From positions 62,001-126,000 of the forward strand of contig JAJFVL010000018.1 of assembly GCA_021371855.1 (NCBI GenBank): a stretch of 64,000 bases of DNA. Direction: 5' to 3'. This document shows positions 56,330 through 63,667 of the stretch, piece after piece (positions within the stretch are counted from its first letter, which is position 1; each line of letters opens with the position of its first letter). The DNA is from Bacteroidales bacterium (GTDB lineage: Bacteria; Bacteroidota; Bacteroidia; Bacteroidales; VadinHA17). A model generated the notes under the pieces. It had not been told where the DNA came from, did no database searches, and was given only the letters and a program-made list of their open reading frames with translations. A program made the translations under genes and the position numbers.

Positions 56330-57256
56330 ATGTCAATTTATAATAAAACCGTTCCCTTGCTTCTGGTCTTTGCCTCACTATCTGTTCTTGCACAGGAGAC
56401 TTCACAGAAAAACTTGTATAGATCTTCTGTTTTTACTCCGGTTAATAGCTCAACCTCAGGAGTAGAAGGGCCTGGAGTTGATAAAAACGGAACTGTGTAT
56501 TATGTCAATTATGCACACGAAGGAACAATAGGGCAGGTTACTCCCGATGGGAAACCCGGTATATTTGTCGAATTACCTCAAGGAAGCGTGGGAAATGGAA
56601 TCCGCTTTGACAATAAAGGCAACATGCTTATTGCCGACTATACCATGCACAACATTCTCAAGGTAAATATGGCTGATAAGAAGATCTCTGTTTTTGCTCA
56701 TGAACCAAAGATGAGCCAGCCCAATGATATTGCAATTGACAGTAAAAACCGCCTTTTTGCCAGCGATCCTGACTGGGAAAGAGGCACCGGGCGAATCTGG
56801 CGCATAGATGTTGATGGAAAAGTAACTCTGCTGGACAGTCTTGGAACTGCAAATGGGATCGAGGTGAGCCCTGATGAAAAAACACTCTATGTGAATGCAG
56901 TACCGGATGTATGGGCTTACGATCTGTCTACTAAAGGTGATATCAGTAATAAACGGTTACTTATCAGATTCCCTGATTTTATTATGGATGGAATGAGGTG
57001 TGATATTAAAGGGAACTTGTATATAGCACGGTTTGGCAAAGGTGTGGTTGCTGTCGTTTCTCCTGAAGGTAAATTAATCCGTGAGATCATGTTGACAGGA
57101 AAGAAACCAACAAATGTAGCTTTTGGCGGGAAAGACGGATGCACAGTGTATGTGACACTCCAGGATCAGGGTAACCTGGAAAGTTTTCGTACGGATACCC
57201 CGGGCCGTGAATGGAAAATGCAAACAAAAACAAAAACCAAAACCAGAAATAAATAA
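56330..57256 (+). CDS. Exported SMP-30/gluconolactonase-family protein
   Basis: 308 residues with a Sec signal (cleavage near LAQE, residue 22). Six-bladed propeller motifs carry the family metal ligands: Glu46 (VEGPGV), Asn132 (QPNDIAI), Asn175 (TANGIEV) and Asp220 (FIMDGMR). SMP-30 enzymes hydrolyse sugar lactones to aldonic acids. The C-terminus ends in a Lys/Thr-rich tail (KTKTKTRNK) from a short A-rich repeat. It is first in a run of exported enzymes that could act on amino-sugar acids; the nearest downstream gene is an amidohydrolase. Confidence 0.8.
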   Translation: MSIYNKTVPLLLVFASLSVLAQETSQKNLYRSSVFTPVNSSTSGVEGPGVDKNGTVYYVNYAHEGTIGQVTPDGKPGIFVELPQGSVGNGIRFDNKGNMLIADYTMHNILKVNMADKKISVFAHEPKMSQPNDIAIDSKNRLFASDPDWERGTGRIWRIDVDGKVTLLDSLGTANGIEVSPDEKTLYVNAVPDVWAYDLSTKGDISNKRLLIRFPDFIMDGMRCDIKGNLYIARFGKGVVAVVSPEGKLIREIMLTGKKPTNVAFGGKDGCTVYVTLQDQGNLESFRTDTPGREWKMQTKTKTKTRNK

Positions 57257-57369
57257 CAAATCTGATTTCAACATTGCAGACAGCAAGAAGAGCTTCAGGA
57301 GATTCTATTGATGAAATGGATTGAACAGCTTGCATTCAGAATTTAAAATACATCATTAAAATTACACCA

Positions 57370-58635
57370 ATGAAAAAAATAATTTTATCGCTTTTTCTAA
57401 TAAGTTTTATGATGACAGGAATGATTAAAGCGCAGACATATAACATTGTAATAAAGGGAGGACATGTAATTGATCCAAAAAACAACATTAATGAAGTGAT
57501 GGATATTGCTGTTAAAGACGGCAAGATTGTCCGGATTGCAAAAGATATTGATGCCAAAGAGGGTATTCAGGTTGCAAATGCAGCTGGTATGTATGTTACT
57601 CCGGGTCTTATTGATATACACGTGCATGTTTTCAACGGAACCTTTCTGGATCAGCAATACAGTAACGGTCCGAGCTCCGTTATTCCTGATGGATTTACAT
57701 TCCGGGTTGGTGTTACCACTGTTGTGGATGCCGGATGCGCTGGATGGAGGTCATTCCCTGAATTCAAAAAGAACATAATTGACAGATCGCAGACCAGAGT
57801 GCTTGCATTTCTTAATATCGTAGGAGAAGGAATGAGGGGAGGCCCGTTTGAGCAGAACCTAAAAGACATGGATGCCAAAGCTACTGCGGAATTTGCAAAG
57901 GCAAATTCACAAGATATTGTAGGGATTAAACTTGCACATTTTGAAGGTTATGACTGGACTCCGACCGACAGAGCTTCAGAAGCCGGGAAACTTGCAAATA
58001 TTCCTGCCATGATCGATTTTGGAGGGAGCACTCCTCCCCTGCCATTAAATGAGCTCTTTATGCAGCATCTTCGTCCCGGAGATATTTTCACACACTGTTT
58101 CGCGCAGCTGGGTAGCGGCAGAGATTGCATTATTGATCCTTTGACCGGCACTGTAAAGCCTTTTACATTGGAAGCACGTAAAAGAGGTATCATCTTCGAT
58201 GTTGGCTATGGTGGCATCAGCTTCGCTTATTCACAAGGCTTGCCTGCTATTAAAAATGGATTTTATCCCGATGCAATAAGCACTGACCTGCATATCGGCA
58301 GCATGAATGGAGCTATGAAAGATATGCTGAACACAATGTCAAAATTCCTGGCCATGGGAATGGACCTTCAAAGCGTTATTAAAGCTAGTACATCAGAACC
58401 CGCCAGGATAATTCAGAGAGAGGAATTGGGTAATCTGTCAGTTGGATCAGAAGCAGATATAGCAATACTAAACCTCAGACAAGGCAAATTCGGATTATTT
58501 GATTATACCGGTTATAAAATTGAAACTGATAAAAAATTTGAATGCGAAATGACAATCAGGGCCGGCAAGATTGTATATGATTTAAATGGCATTGCTGACC
58601 CTGTTATTCTTGTTCGTAATAAAACTACAAAGTAA
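57370..58635 (+). CDS. Exported COG3964-type amidohydrolase, copy 1 (altered metal site)
   Basis: 421 residues with a Sec signal (ending MIKAQ, about residue 22). It belongs to the amidohydrolase/deacetylase group that includes Agrobacterium Atu3266, whose members deacetylate N-acyl or O-acyl hydroxy acids. Expected metal ligands are His84 and His86 (DIHVHVF), Lys187 (VGIKLAH), His242 (FTHCF), then a histidine in FDVGHG, then Asp306 (STDLH). At the fifth position this copy has Tyr280 (DVGYGG). The lysine and the other ligands are kept, so it may bind one metal or have lost activity. It is 51 bp upstream of the first PLP enzyme. Confidence 0.75.
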   Translation: MKKIILSLFLISFMMTGMIKAQTYNIVIKGGHVIDPKNNINEVMDIAVKDGKIVRIAKDIDAKEGIQVANAAGMYVTPGLIDIHVHVFNGTFLDQQYSNGPSSVIPDGFTFRVGVTTVVDAGCAGWRSFPEFKKNIIDRSQTRVLAFLNIVGEGMRGGPFEQNLKDMDAKATAEFAKANSQDIVGIKLAHFEGYDWTPTDRASEAGKLANIPAMIDFGGSTPPLPLNELFMQHLRPGDIFTHCFAQLGSGRDCIIDPLTGTVKPFTLEARKRGIIFDVGYGGISFAYSQGLPAIKNGFYPDAISTDLHIGSMNGAMKDMLNTMSKFLAMGMDLQSVIKASTSEPARIIQREELGNLSVGSEADIAILNLRQGKFGLFDYTGYKIETDKKFECEMTIRAGKIVYDLNGIADPVILVRNKTTK

Positions 58636-58685
58636 GATTCTTTATGGATAAAAATAATTTGAAGCAATAATAAAAACATGTTGAG

Positions 58686-59912
58686 ATGAAACGCAGAGAT
58701 GTAATCAGGAATTTGTCGATTTTGCCCGCTGCCGGAGTAATAGCTGGCAGTGCAATCCCCTTTGGATCGGTTTTGGCTGAACCTGCTTCACCTGCAGCTG
58801 CAAAACGTGACTTAATTAAGGAGCTTGGATTACGCAGGTTCATAAATGCTGCCGGAACTTACACGGCCATGACAGCTTCAATAATGCATGATGAAGTGGT
58901 TGATGCTTTCAACTCAACATGCAAGGAATTCGTAATGCTCGATGAAGTACAGGACAAGGTAGGAGAAAAAATTGCTGCCATGTGCCATGCAGAAGCTGCC
59001 ACCGTAACAGCCGGTTGCTGGTCAGCTTCAGTACTTGGTACCGCAGGAATGCTTACCGGATCTGATCTGAAAAAGGTAGAACAACTGCCTGACACCGAAG
59101 GCATGAAAAATGAGGTTATCGTTCAGAAGGCTCATAACGTAGGATATGTTCACGCTCTCACAAATGCCGGAGTTAAAATTATTGAAGTCGAAACTGCTGA
59201 AGATGTTGCAAAAGCTGTCAATGAGAAAACCGTTTTTATGTGGTTCCTGAATTATGCGGAAAACGATGGCAAAATAAGGAATGAGGAATGGATAGCTCTT
59301 GCCAGAAAATATAATATCCGCACTATGATAGATATGGCTGCTGATGTACCACCCGTATCAAATCTCTGGAAATACAATGATATGGGGTATGACCTGGTAT
59401 GCATTTCAGGAGGGAAAGGCATACGTGGTCCTCAAAGCGCCGGTATTCTTATGGGTAAAAAAGATCTGGTTGCTGCTGCACGTCTGAATGCACCACCAAG
59501 GGGCGGTAATATTGGCCGTGGTATGAAAGTAAACAAGGAAGAGATCTTTGGTATGTACGTTGCCCTTGAAAAGTTTGTCAACATGGATCATGACAAAGAG
59601 TGGAAGATGTGGGAAAAGAGGGTTGCTGTTATTGAAAATGCAGCTAAGAAAGTCAGTGGTGTAACTACCAAAGTAACTGTTCCTCGCATCTCAAATCATA
59701 CTCCTACCCTTAGTATTGCATGGGATATCAACAGAGTAAAAGTATCCAGGGCTGATTTTCAGGACAGACTCCGTAAGGGAAATCCTTCTATCGAAGTGAT
59801 GGGTGGCAAGGGCGAAAGCATTACCATAACAGTATGGATGTTAAAAGTTGGTCAGGAAAAGATTGTTGCAGACAGGGTATCGGAAGAACTTAAAAAAGCA
59901 TCAGCCTGGTAA
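58686..59912 (+). CDS. Tat-exported DgaE/SelA-like PLP enzyme, copy 1
   Basis: 408 residues. The N-terminus MKRRDVIRNLSILPAAG is a twin-arginine signal with an LAEPA cleavage region. The rest is an aspartate-aminotransferase-fold enzyme of the DgaE/SelA-like type: GTYTAMTASI, DMAADVPP with the aspartate that pairs with the pyridine nitrogen, and CISGGKGIRGPQSAG with the PLP lysine at 244 and Arg247. Cytosolic DgaE releases ammonia from D-glucosaminate-6-phosphate. Here the enzyme is predicted to fold with PLP inside and be exported by Tat. It is paired with an amidohydrolase, as in known DgaE-type gene clusters. Confidence 0.75.
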   Translation: MKRRDVIRNLSILPAAGVIAGSAIPFGSVLAEPASPAAAKRDLIKELGLRRFINAAGTYTAMTASIMHDEVVDAFNSTCKEFVMLDEVQDKVGEKIAAMCHAEAATVTAGCWSASVLGTAGMLTGSDLKKVEQLPDTEGMKNEVIVQKAHNVGYVHALTNAGVKIIEVETAEDVAKAVNEKTVFMWFLNYAENDGKIRNEEWIALARKYNIRTMIDMAADVPPVSNLWKYNDMGYDLVCISGGKGIRGPQSAGILMGKKDLVAAARLNAPPRGGNIGRGMKVNKEEIFGMYVALEKFVNMDHDKEWKMWEKRVAVIENAAKKVSGVTTKVTVPRISNHTPTLSIAWDINRVKVSRADFQDRLRKGNPSIEVMGGKGESITITVWMLKVGQEKIVADRVSEELKKASAW

Positions 59913-59991
59913 AATTCATGATCATTAAAAATCGTGAGTAACTTATTGTTCATTATTGAAAATGTCTGGTAGGATCATTAATAAATAAATT

Positions 59992-61236
59992 ATGAGAAGA
60001 AAATCACTTTTAATTATTTTAGTTCTGTTCCTGGTGTCAGTTTGTGGCACCGCACAAACCTACAGTATTGTAATTAAAGGGGGTCATGTTATTGACCCTA
60101 AAAACAACATCGATGGCATAATGGATATTGCTGTCAATGATAGCAAGATTGCCAGAATAGCCAGGACCATTGATGGAAAAGAGGGTAAAAAGGTCATAAA
60201 TGCCAAAGGTCTGTATGTTACTCCCGGTATTATTGACATACATGTTCATGTTTTTTATGGAACAAGGATGGACCGGTCATTAGCGAATGGTCCAAGTTCT
60301 GTTGCTCCTGACGCATTTTCATTCAGGGCTGGTGTTACTACTGTCGTAGATGCAGGAAGTTCGGGATGGAGGTCTTTCCCTGATTTCAAAAGGCAAACAA
60401 TAGATGTTTCCCAAACCAGGGTTCTCGCCTTCCTTAATATTGCAGCTGAAGGTATGAGAGGCGGGCCACACGAGCAAAACCTAAAGGATATGAGCGCCAT
60501 TAAAACAGCTGAAGTTGCCAAAACTTATCCTAACCATATCGTTGGTATCAAACTGGCCCATTATACTGGTCACGAATGGGCTCCAACCGATAGTGCAGCC
60601 AGAGCAGGAGTACTTGCAGATCTTCCTGTTATGGTAGATTTTGGTTCGGCCGCCCCCCCCCTATCGATTGAAGAACTGTTTATGAAACATCTTCGTCCGG
60701 GGGATATCTTTACGCATGTCTACGCCTATTTCCCGGCTTCACGTGAAGCTCCGGTGGATGAAAATGGCAGGGTTAAACCCTTTATTTTTGAAGCTCAGAA
60801 AAGAGGGATCAGATTTGATGTGGGCCATGGTGGAGGATCATTTCGTTGGAGTCAGGCAATCCCAGCCATACAGCAGGGATTTCTACCTGATGCAATAAGT
60901 TCAGATCTGCATACAGGAAGTATGAATGGAGGTATGAAAGATATGGCCAACCTTATGTCAAGGTTCTTTATTACAGGCATGTCATTACAGGACATCATTC
61001 TCCGTTCCACATGGCTTCCTGCCAATATCATTAAAAGACCCGATCTGGGAAATTTAAGTGTCGGGGCTGATGCAGATATAGCAGTATTCAGCCTTGATAA
61101 GGGTAAATTCGGATTTACAGATATAAGCGGAGTAAAAATGATGGGTAAACAGAAGCTTGTTGCCGAATTAACTATACGCGCTGGCAAAATTGTTTGGGAT
61201 CTAAACGGAATTTCTGTACCGGAGTATAAGAAATAG
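59992..61236 (+). CDS. Exported COG3964-type amidohydrolase, copy 2 (complete metal site)
   Basis: 414 residues with a Sec signal (cleavage near GTAQT). All six expected ligands are present: His84 and His86 (DIHVHVF), Lys187 (VGIKLAH), His242 (FTHVY), His279 (DVGHGGG) and Asp305 (SSDLH). It is clearly a paralogue of copy 1 (shared FRAGVTTVVDAG, GMRGGPHEQNL, LGNLSVGADADIA). I infer removal of an acetyl group from an N-acetyl-aminosugar acid. It is 90 bp upstream of the RidA-family gene, with a promoter-like site between them. Confidence 0.8.
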   Translation: MRRKSLLIILVLFLVSVCGTAQTYSIVIKGGHVIDPKNNIDGIMDIAVNDSKIARIARTIDGKEGKKVINAKGLYVTPGIIDIHVHVFYGTRMDRSLANGPSSVAPDAFSFRAGVTTVVDAGSSGWRSFPDFKRQTIDVSQTRVLAFLNIAAEGMRGGPHEQNLKDMSAIKTAEVAKTYPNHIVGIKLAHYTGHEWAPTDSAARAGVLADLPVMVDFGSAAPPLSIEELFMKHLRPGDIFTHVYAYFPASREAPVDENGRVKPFIFEAQKRGIRFDVGHGGGSFRWSQAIPAIQQGFLPDAISSDLHTGSMNGGMKDMANLMSRFFITGMSLQDIILRSTWLPANIIKRPDLGNLSVGADADIAVFSLDKGKFGFTDISGVKMMGKQKLVAELTIRAGKIVWDLNGISVPEYKK

Positions 61237-61281
61237 GTTGGCTTTCAGAATAAGCCGAAATACTTTGAGAGTTAAATTTTA

Positions 61282-61289
61282 TAAATTTG
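61282..61289 (+). promoter_or_regulatory. -7 box before the RidA-family gene
   Basis: TAAATTTG matches TAnnTTTG, 38 bp before the ATG at 61327. A TTTG at 61264-61267 lies upstream but at a shorter spacing (14 bp) than usual. It suggests the RidA gene can be transcribed on its own. Confidence 0.4.
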
Positions 61290-61326
61290 TAATATTATTT
61301 CATTACTTAAATATAATTAAATCGCT

Positions 61327-61785
61327 ATGAAAACAGAAAGAAGATCTGCAATAAAGAAAATGTTTGCCACATTGATTGGCGTGACCGGCGTTGGAGTAGC
61401 TGCAAAAGCTTCCACATCAAAAGTTAAAGAATCCATGGATGTAACCAGTATGCAGGGTGGTCCATTGTTTGCCGGTGTCACCAAATACGGAAACCTTATT
61501 TTTCTTTCGGGAATAGGTGCACATGTAGCTCCGTTTACAATTGAAGCCCACACTGAGATTGTACTTAAAGGAATGGAAGAAAAACTTATTCAGGCCGGAT
61601 CATCTATGGAAAAAGTATTAAAGGTGAACGTATATCTAAACGATATTGCTGATTATAAAGGCATGAACGAAACATACAAGGGTCGTTTTGGCAAGAATCC
61701 TCCTGTCCGGACAACAGTAGCTGTTGCCAAAGGTGGCGTACCCGGAGATTCACTTGTTGAAATGGATTGTATTGCCTACATATAG
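61327..61785 (+). CDS. Tat-exported RidA-family protein
   Basis: 152 residues. The first 28 residues (TERRSAIKKMFATLIGVTG, then AAKA) form a twin-arginine signal, which is unusual for RidA. The mature part is one RidA domain: YGNLIFLSGIG, VLKVNVYLNDIADY, and PPVRTTVAVAKGG with Arg128 at the position of the active-site arginine; Glu145 (LVEMDC) is the other conserved residue. RidA hydrolyses reactive enamine/imine products of PLP-dependent ammonia lyases. It lies between two such systems, so a periplasmic imine-hydrolysing role is likely. Confidence 0.82.
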   Translation: MKTERRSAIKKMFATLIGVTGVGVAAKASTSKVKESMDVTSMQGGPLFAGVTKYGNLIFLSGIGAHVAPFTIEAHTEIVLKGMEEKLIQAGSSMEKVLKVNVYLNDIADYKGMNETYKGRFGKNPPVRTTVAVAKGGVPGDSLVEMDCIAYI

Positions 61786-62278
61786 GCTTCCGGAGATAAA
61801 CTTTAAATCTGAATGAAATTTTAATATAAAAACTGTCTTTTCTCAGAAGAAACCTGACAAGGAGAAAATAATTTAGTTTTCAGGATTACTTTCATATTCA
61901 GGATTTTTCAGGAACTGGTCATCTTTATAATAAGATATTTAGACTTTGTTGAACGTTCCGGAAATATTACCATTGACATTTGCTTTGCATCCGTTAAACT
62001 TATATCCCGGGTCAACAGGTTAAAAGATGCTTAATAATAATGATGGCCAGTTTCTGTATTAACTAATGAACTGTTTTTTCAGGAAAATACAATAATCTAT
62101 TGATTAAGATCAAACACATAGCAGCCACTTATCAAAGATAAAGATATGAAAATCACCTATTTCTGAAAAACACAACCGAACCGCCAGCCGGCGGTGAGCT
62201 CAGCGAAGCTAAACACCTATGAAAATAGTTTTCAACATGTGGGTTCCATACAGCCATTAACATAAAAATTATTTACCT
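61786..62278 (+). other. Intergenic region with a GC-rich palindrome and a start-site-like duplication
   Basis: This 493-bp gap lies between the RidA-family gene and PLP enzyme 2. Most of it is AT-rich without a credible ORF. At 62180-62195 a perfect 6-bp GC-rich hairpin (ACCGCC, loop AGCC, GGCGGT) is followed by AGCT-N6-AGCT (62197-62210), resembling a REP-type element. ACCTATGAAA occurs at 62215-62224 and again at 62275-62284, where the second copy contains the true start. From the first copy a 13-codon ORF (62219-62260) could be read. No T-run follows the hairpin, so it is not a typical terminator. Confidence 0.5.
62180..62210. repeat. REP-like palindromic unit
   Basis: ACCGCC-AGCC-GGCGGT (62180-62195) followed by an AGCT inverted pair (62197-62200 and 62207-62210). 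It is far richer in GC than its surroundings, which suggests an acquired repetitive extragenic element. I saw no second copy in this window. Confidence 0.35.
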
Positions 62279-63502
62279 ATGAAACGAAGAGAGGTTATTA
62301 AGAATTTATCGATTCTGCCTGCAGCCGGTGTAATCGCCGGTAGTGTAATTCCCTTTGGGTGCGTCAATTCCGAAAATGCTGCTCCAAAACGCGATTTTTT
62401 TGAAGAATTGGGAGTAACTAAAAAAATCAATGCAGGAGGAACAATGACATACCTGTCTGGATCACTTATGAGGCCTGAAACTGTTGCAGCCATCAATGCT
62501 ACATGCCATGATTTTGCAAACATGTATGAATTACAGGACAAAGCAGGTGCAAAAATTGCCGAAATGCTGAAATGTGAAGCCGCAATGGTAACATCAGGTG
62601 CAGCCGGGGCTCTTGTACTGGGTACTGCAGCATGTATTACAGGTACCAATAAAGAACTGATAGAGCAGCTTCCTCTTCCTTCGGGACCACAACGCGAGGT
62701 AATTATCCAGAAAAAACACAGATACGTTTTCGATCAGTCAGTCCGGAACACAGGAGTTAAGCTGGTTGAAGTTGAAAACGCCGAAGAAATGGAAAAAGCT
62801 ATAAACAGTAATACTGTGATGGCACTGTTCTTTAACGGAGCAATTTCATGGTTTGGTGGTACTGACAGTATAAGTCATGAAGAGTTCGTTGCAATTGCCA
62901 AACGTCATAATATCCCCACATTTATAGATGCAGCAGCGGATGTTCCACCAGTCGAAAATCTTTTCAGATTTCAGAAAATAGGATTTGATCTGGTTACATT
63001 TTCAGGCGGGAAAATGATATGTGGCCCGCAAAGTGCCGGATTACTGTTCGGGCGTAAAGATCTTATTGAAGCAGCAAAACTGAATAACAGTCCGAATGAA
63101 TGTCCGATCGGAAGACCTATGAAGGTGAATAAGGAGGAGATATTCGGCATGTATGCAGCACTGAAATCCTATATCGAAAGAGACCATGAAAAGGAGTTGC
63201 AGGAATGGCTTGACCGCATCAACCATATAACTGCAACGTTAGAAACTATATCTACAGTGAAATGTGAGACAATAATGAATCCGGGACCTGCAAATGCATT
63301 TCCAACCATGAAGGTCAGCTGGGATCAGAAAAAGGTTAAAATCAAAGGCGAAGATGTAACCAAAGCCCTTGACAGCGGTACCCCGAGTATTGTTGCAGGT
63401 GGAAGAGGCAATTCTTTAAATCTTGGAGTTGTATTGCTCCGACCCGATCAGGTCAATATTGTAGCCAGACGCGTTAAAGAAATTCTGGAACAGGCCGTTT
63501 AG
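62279..63502 (+). CDS. Tat-exported DgaE/SelA-like PLP enzyme, copy 2
   Basis: 407 residues. The signal MKRREVIKNLSILPAAG is nearly the same as in copy 1; a cysteine follows (IPFGC), but the sequence around it is a poor lipobox. Key positions: DAAADVPP with the pyridine-nitrogen aspartate, and FSGGKMICGPQSAG with the PLP lysine at 245 and Cys248 where copy 1 has arginine. GTMTYLSGSLM and NKEEIFGMYAAL are shared with copy 1. The change beside the lysine may alter the substrate acid or phosphate pocket. Rho-independent terminator follows. Confidence 0.75.
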   Translation: MKRREVIKNLSILPAAGVIAGSVIPFGCVNSENAAPKRDFFEELGVTKKINAGGTMTYLSGSLMRPETVAAINATCHDFANMYELQDKAGAKIAEMLKCEAAMVTSGAAGALVLGTAACITGTNKELIEQLPLPSGPQREVIIQKKHRYVFDQSVRNTGVKLVEVENAEEMEKAINSNTVMALFFNGAISWFGGTDSISHEEFVAIAKRHNIPTFIDAAADVPPVENLFRFQKIGFDLVTFSGGKMICGPQSAGLLFGRKDLIEAAKLNNSPNECPIGRPMKVNKEEIFGMYAALKSYIERDHEKELQEWLDRINHITATLETISTVKCETIMNPGPANAFPTMKVSWDQKKVKIKGEDVTKALDSGTPSIVAGGRGNSLNLGVVLLRPDQVNIVARRVKEILEQAV

Positions 63503-63586
63503 TTGCTCCATGGAGAAGTTATCTGCATCTGTTCATTAGTTTAAATATAGTTTAAAATCAACACCTGAATCACGATCATAAAAAGG

Positions 63587-63624
63587 AACCCCGGAATAAG
63601 CTGATAAAGCATTAATCCGGGGTT
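63587..63624. terminator. Bidirectional terminator between convergent genes
   Basis: A perfect 9-bp stem (AACCCCGGA at 63587-63595, TCCGGGGTT at 63616-63624), with GC-AT pairing continuing inward (AAGC...GCATT), flanked by an A-run upstream and T-rich bases downstream. It ends the PLP enzyme 2 transcript and that of the minus-strand gene beyond. Confidence 0.8.
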
Positions 63625-63667
63625 TTATATATTGGTCTGACTCTAAAAAATTCAAATAAAGCTTAGG

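Noticed and set aside
58686..59912. Assignment of the PLP enzymes as selenocysteine synthase (SelA)
   Set aside because: Both carry Tat-type signals and are paired with amidohydrolases; no selenocysteine tRNA or SelB gene is in the window. The DgaE-like group fits better.
62180..62210. Terminator after the RidA gene
   Set aside because: The stem is only 6 bp, no T-run follows, and it lies about 400 bp past the stop.
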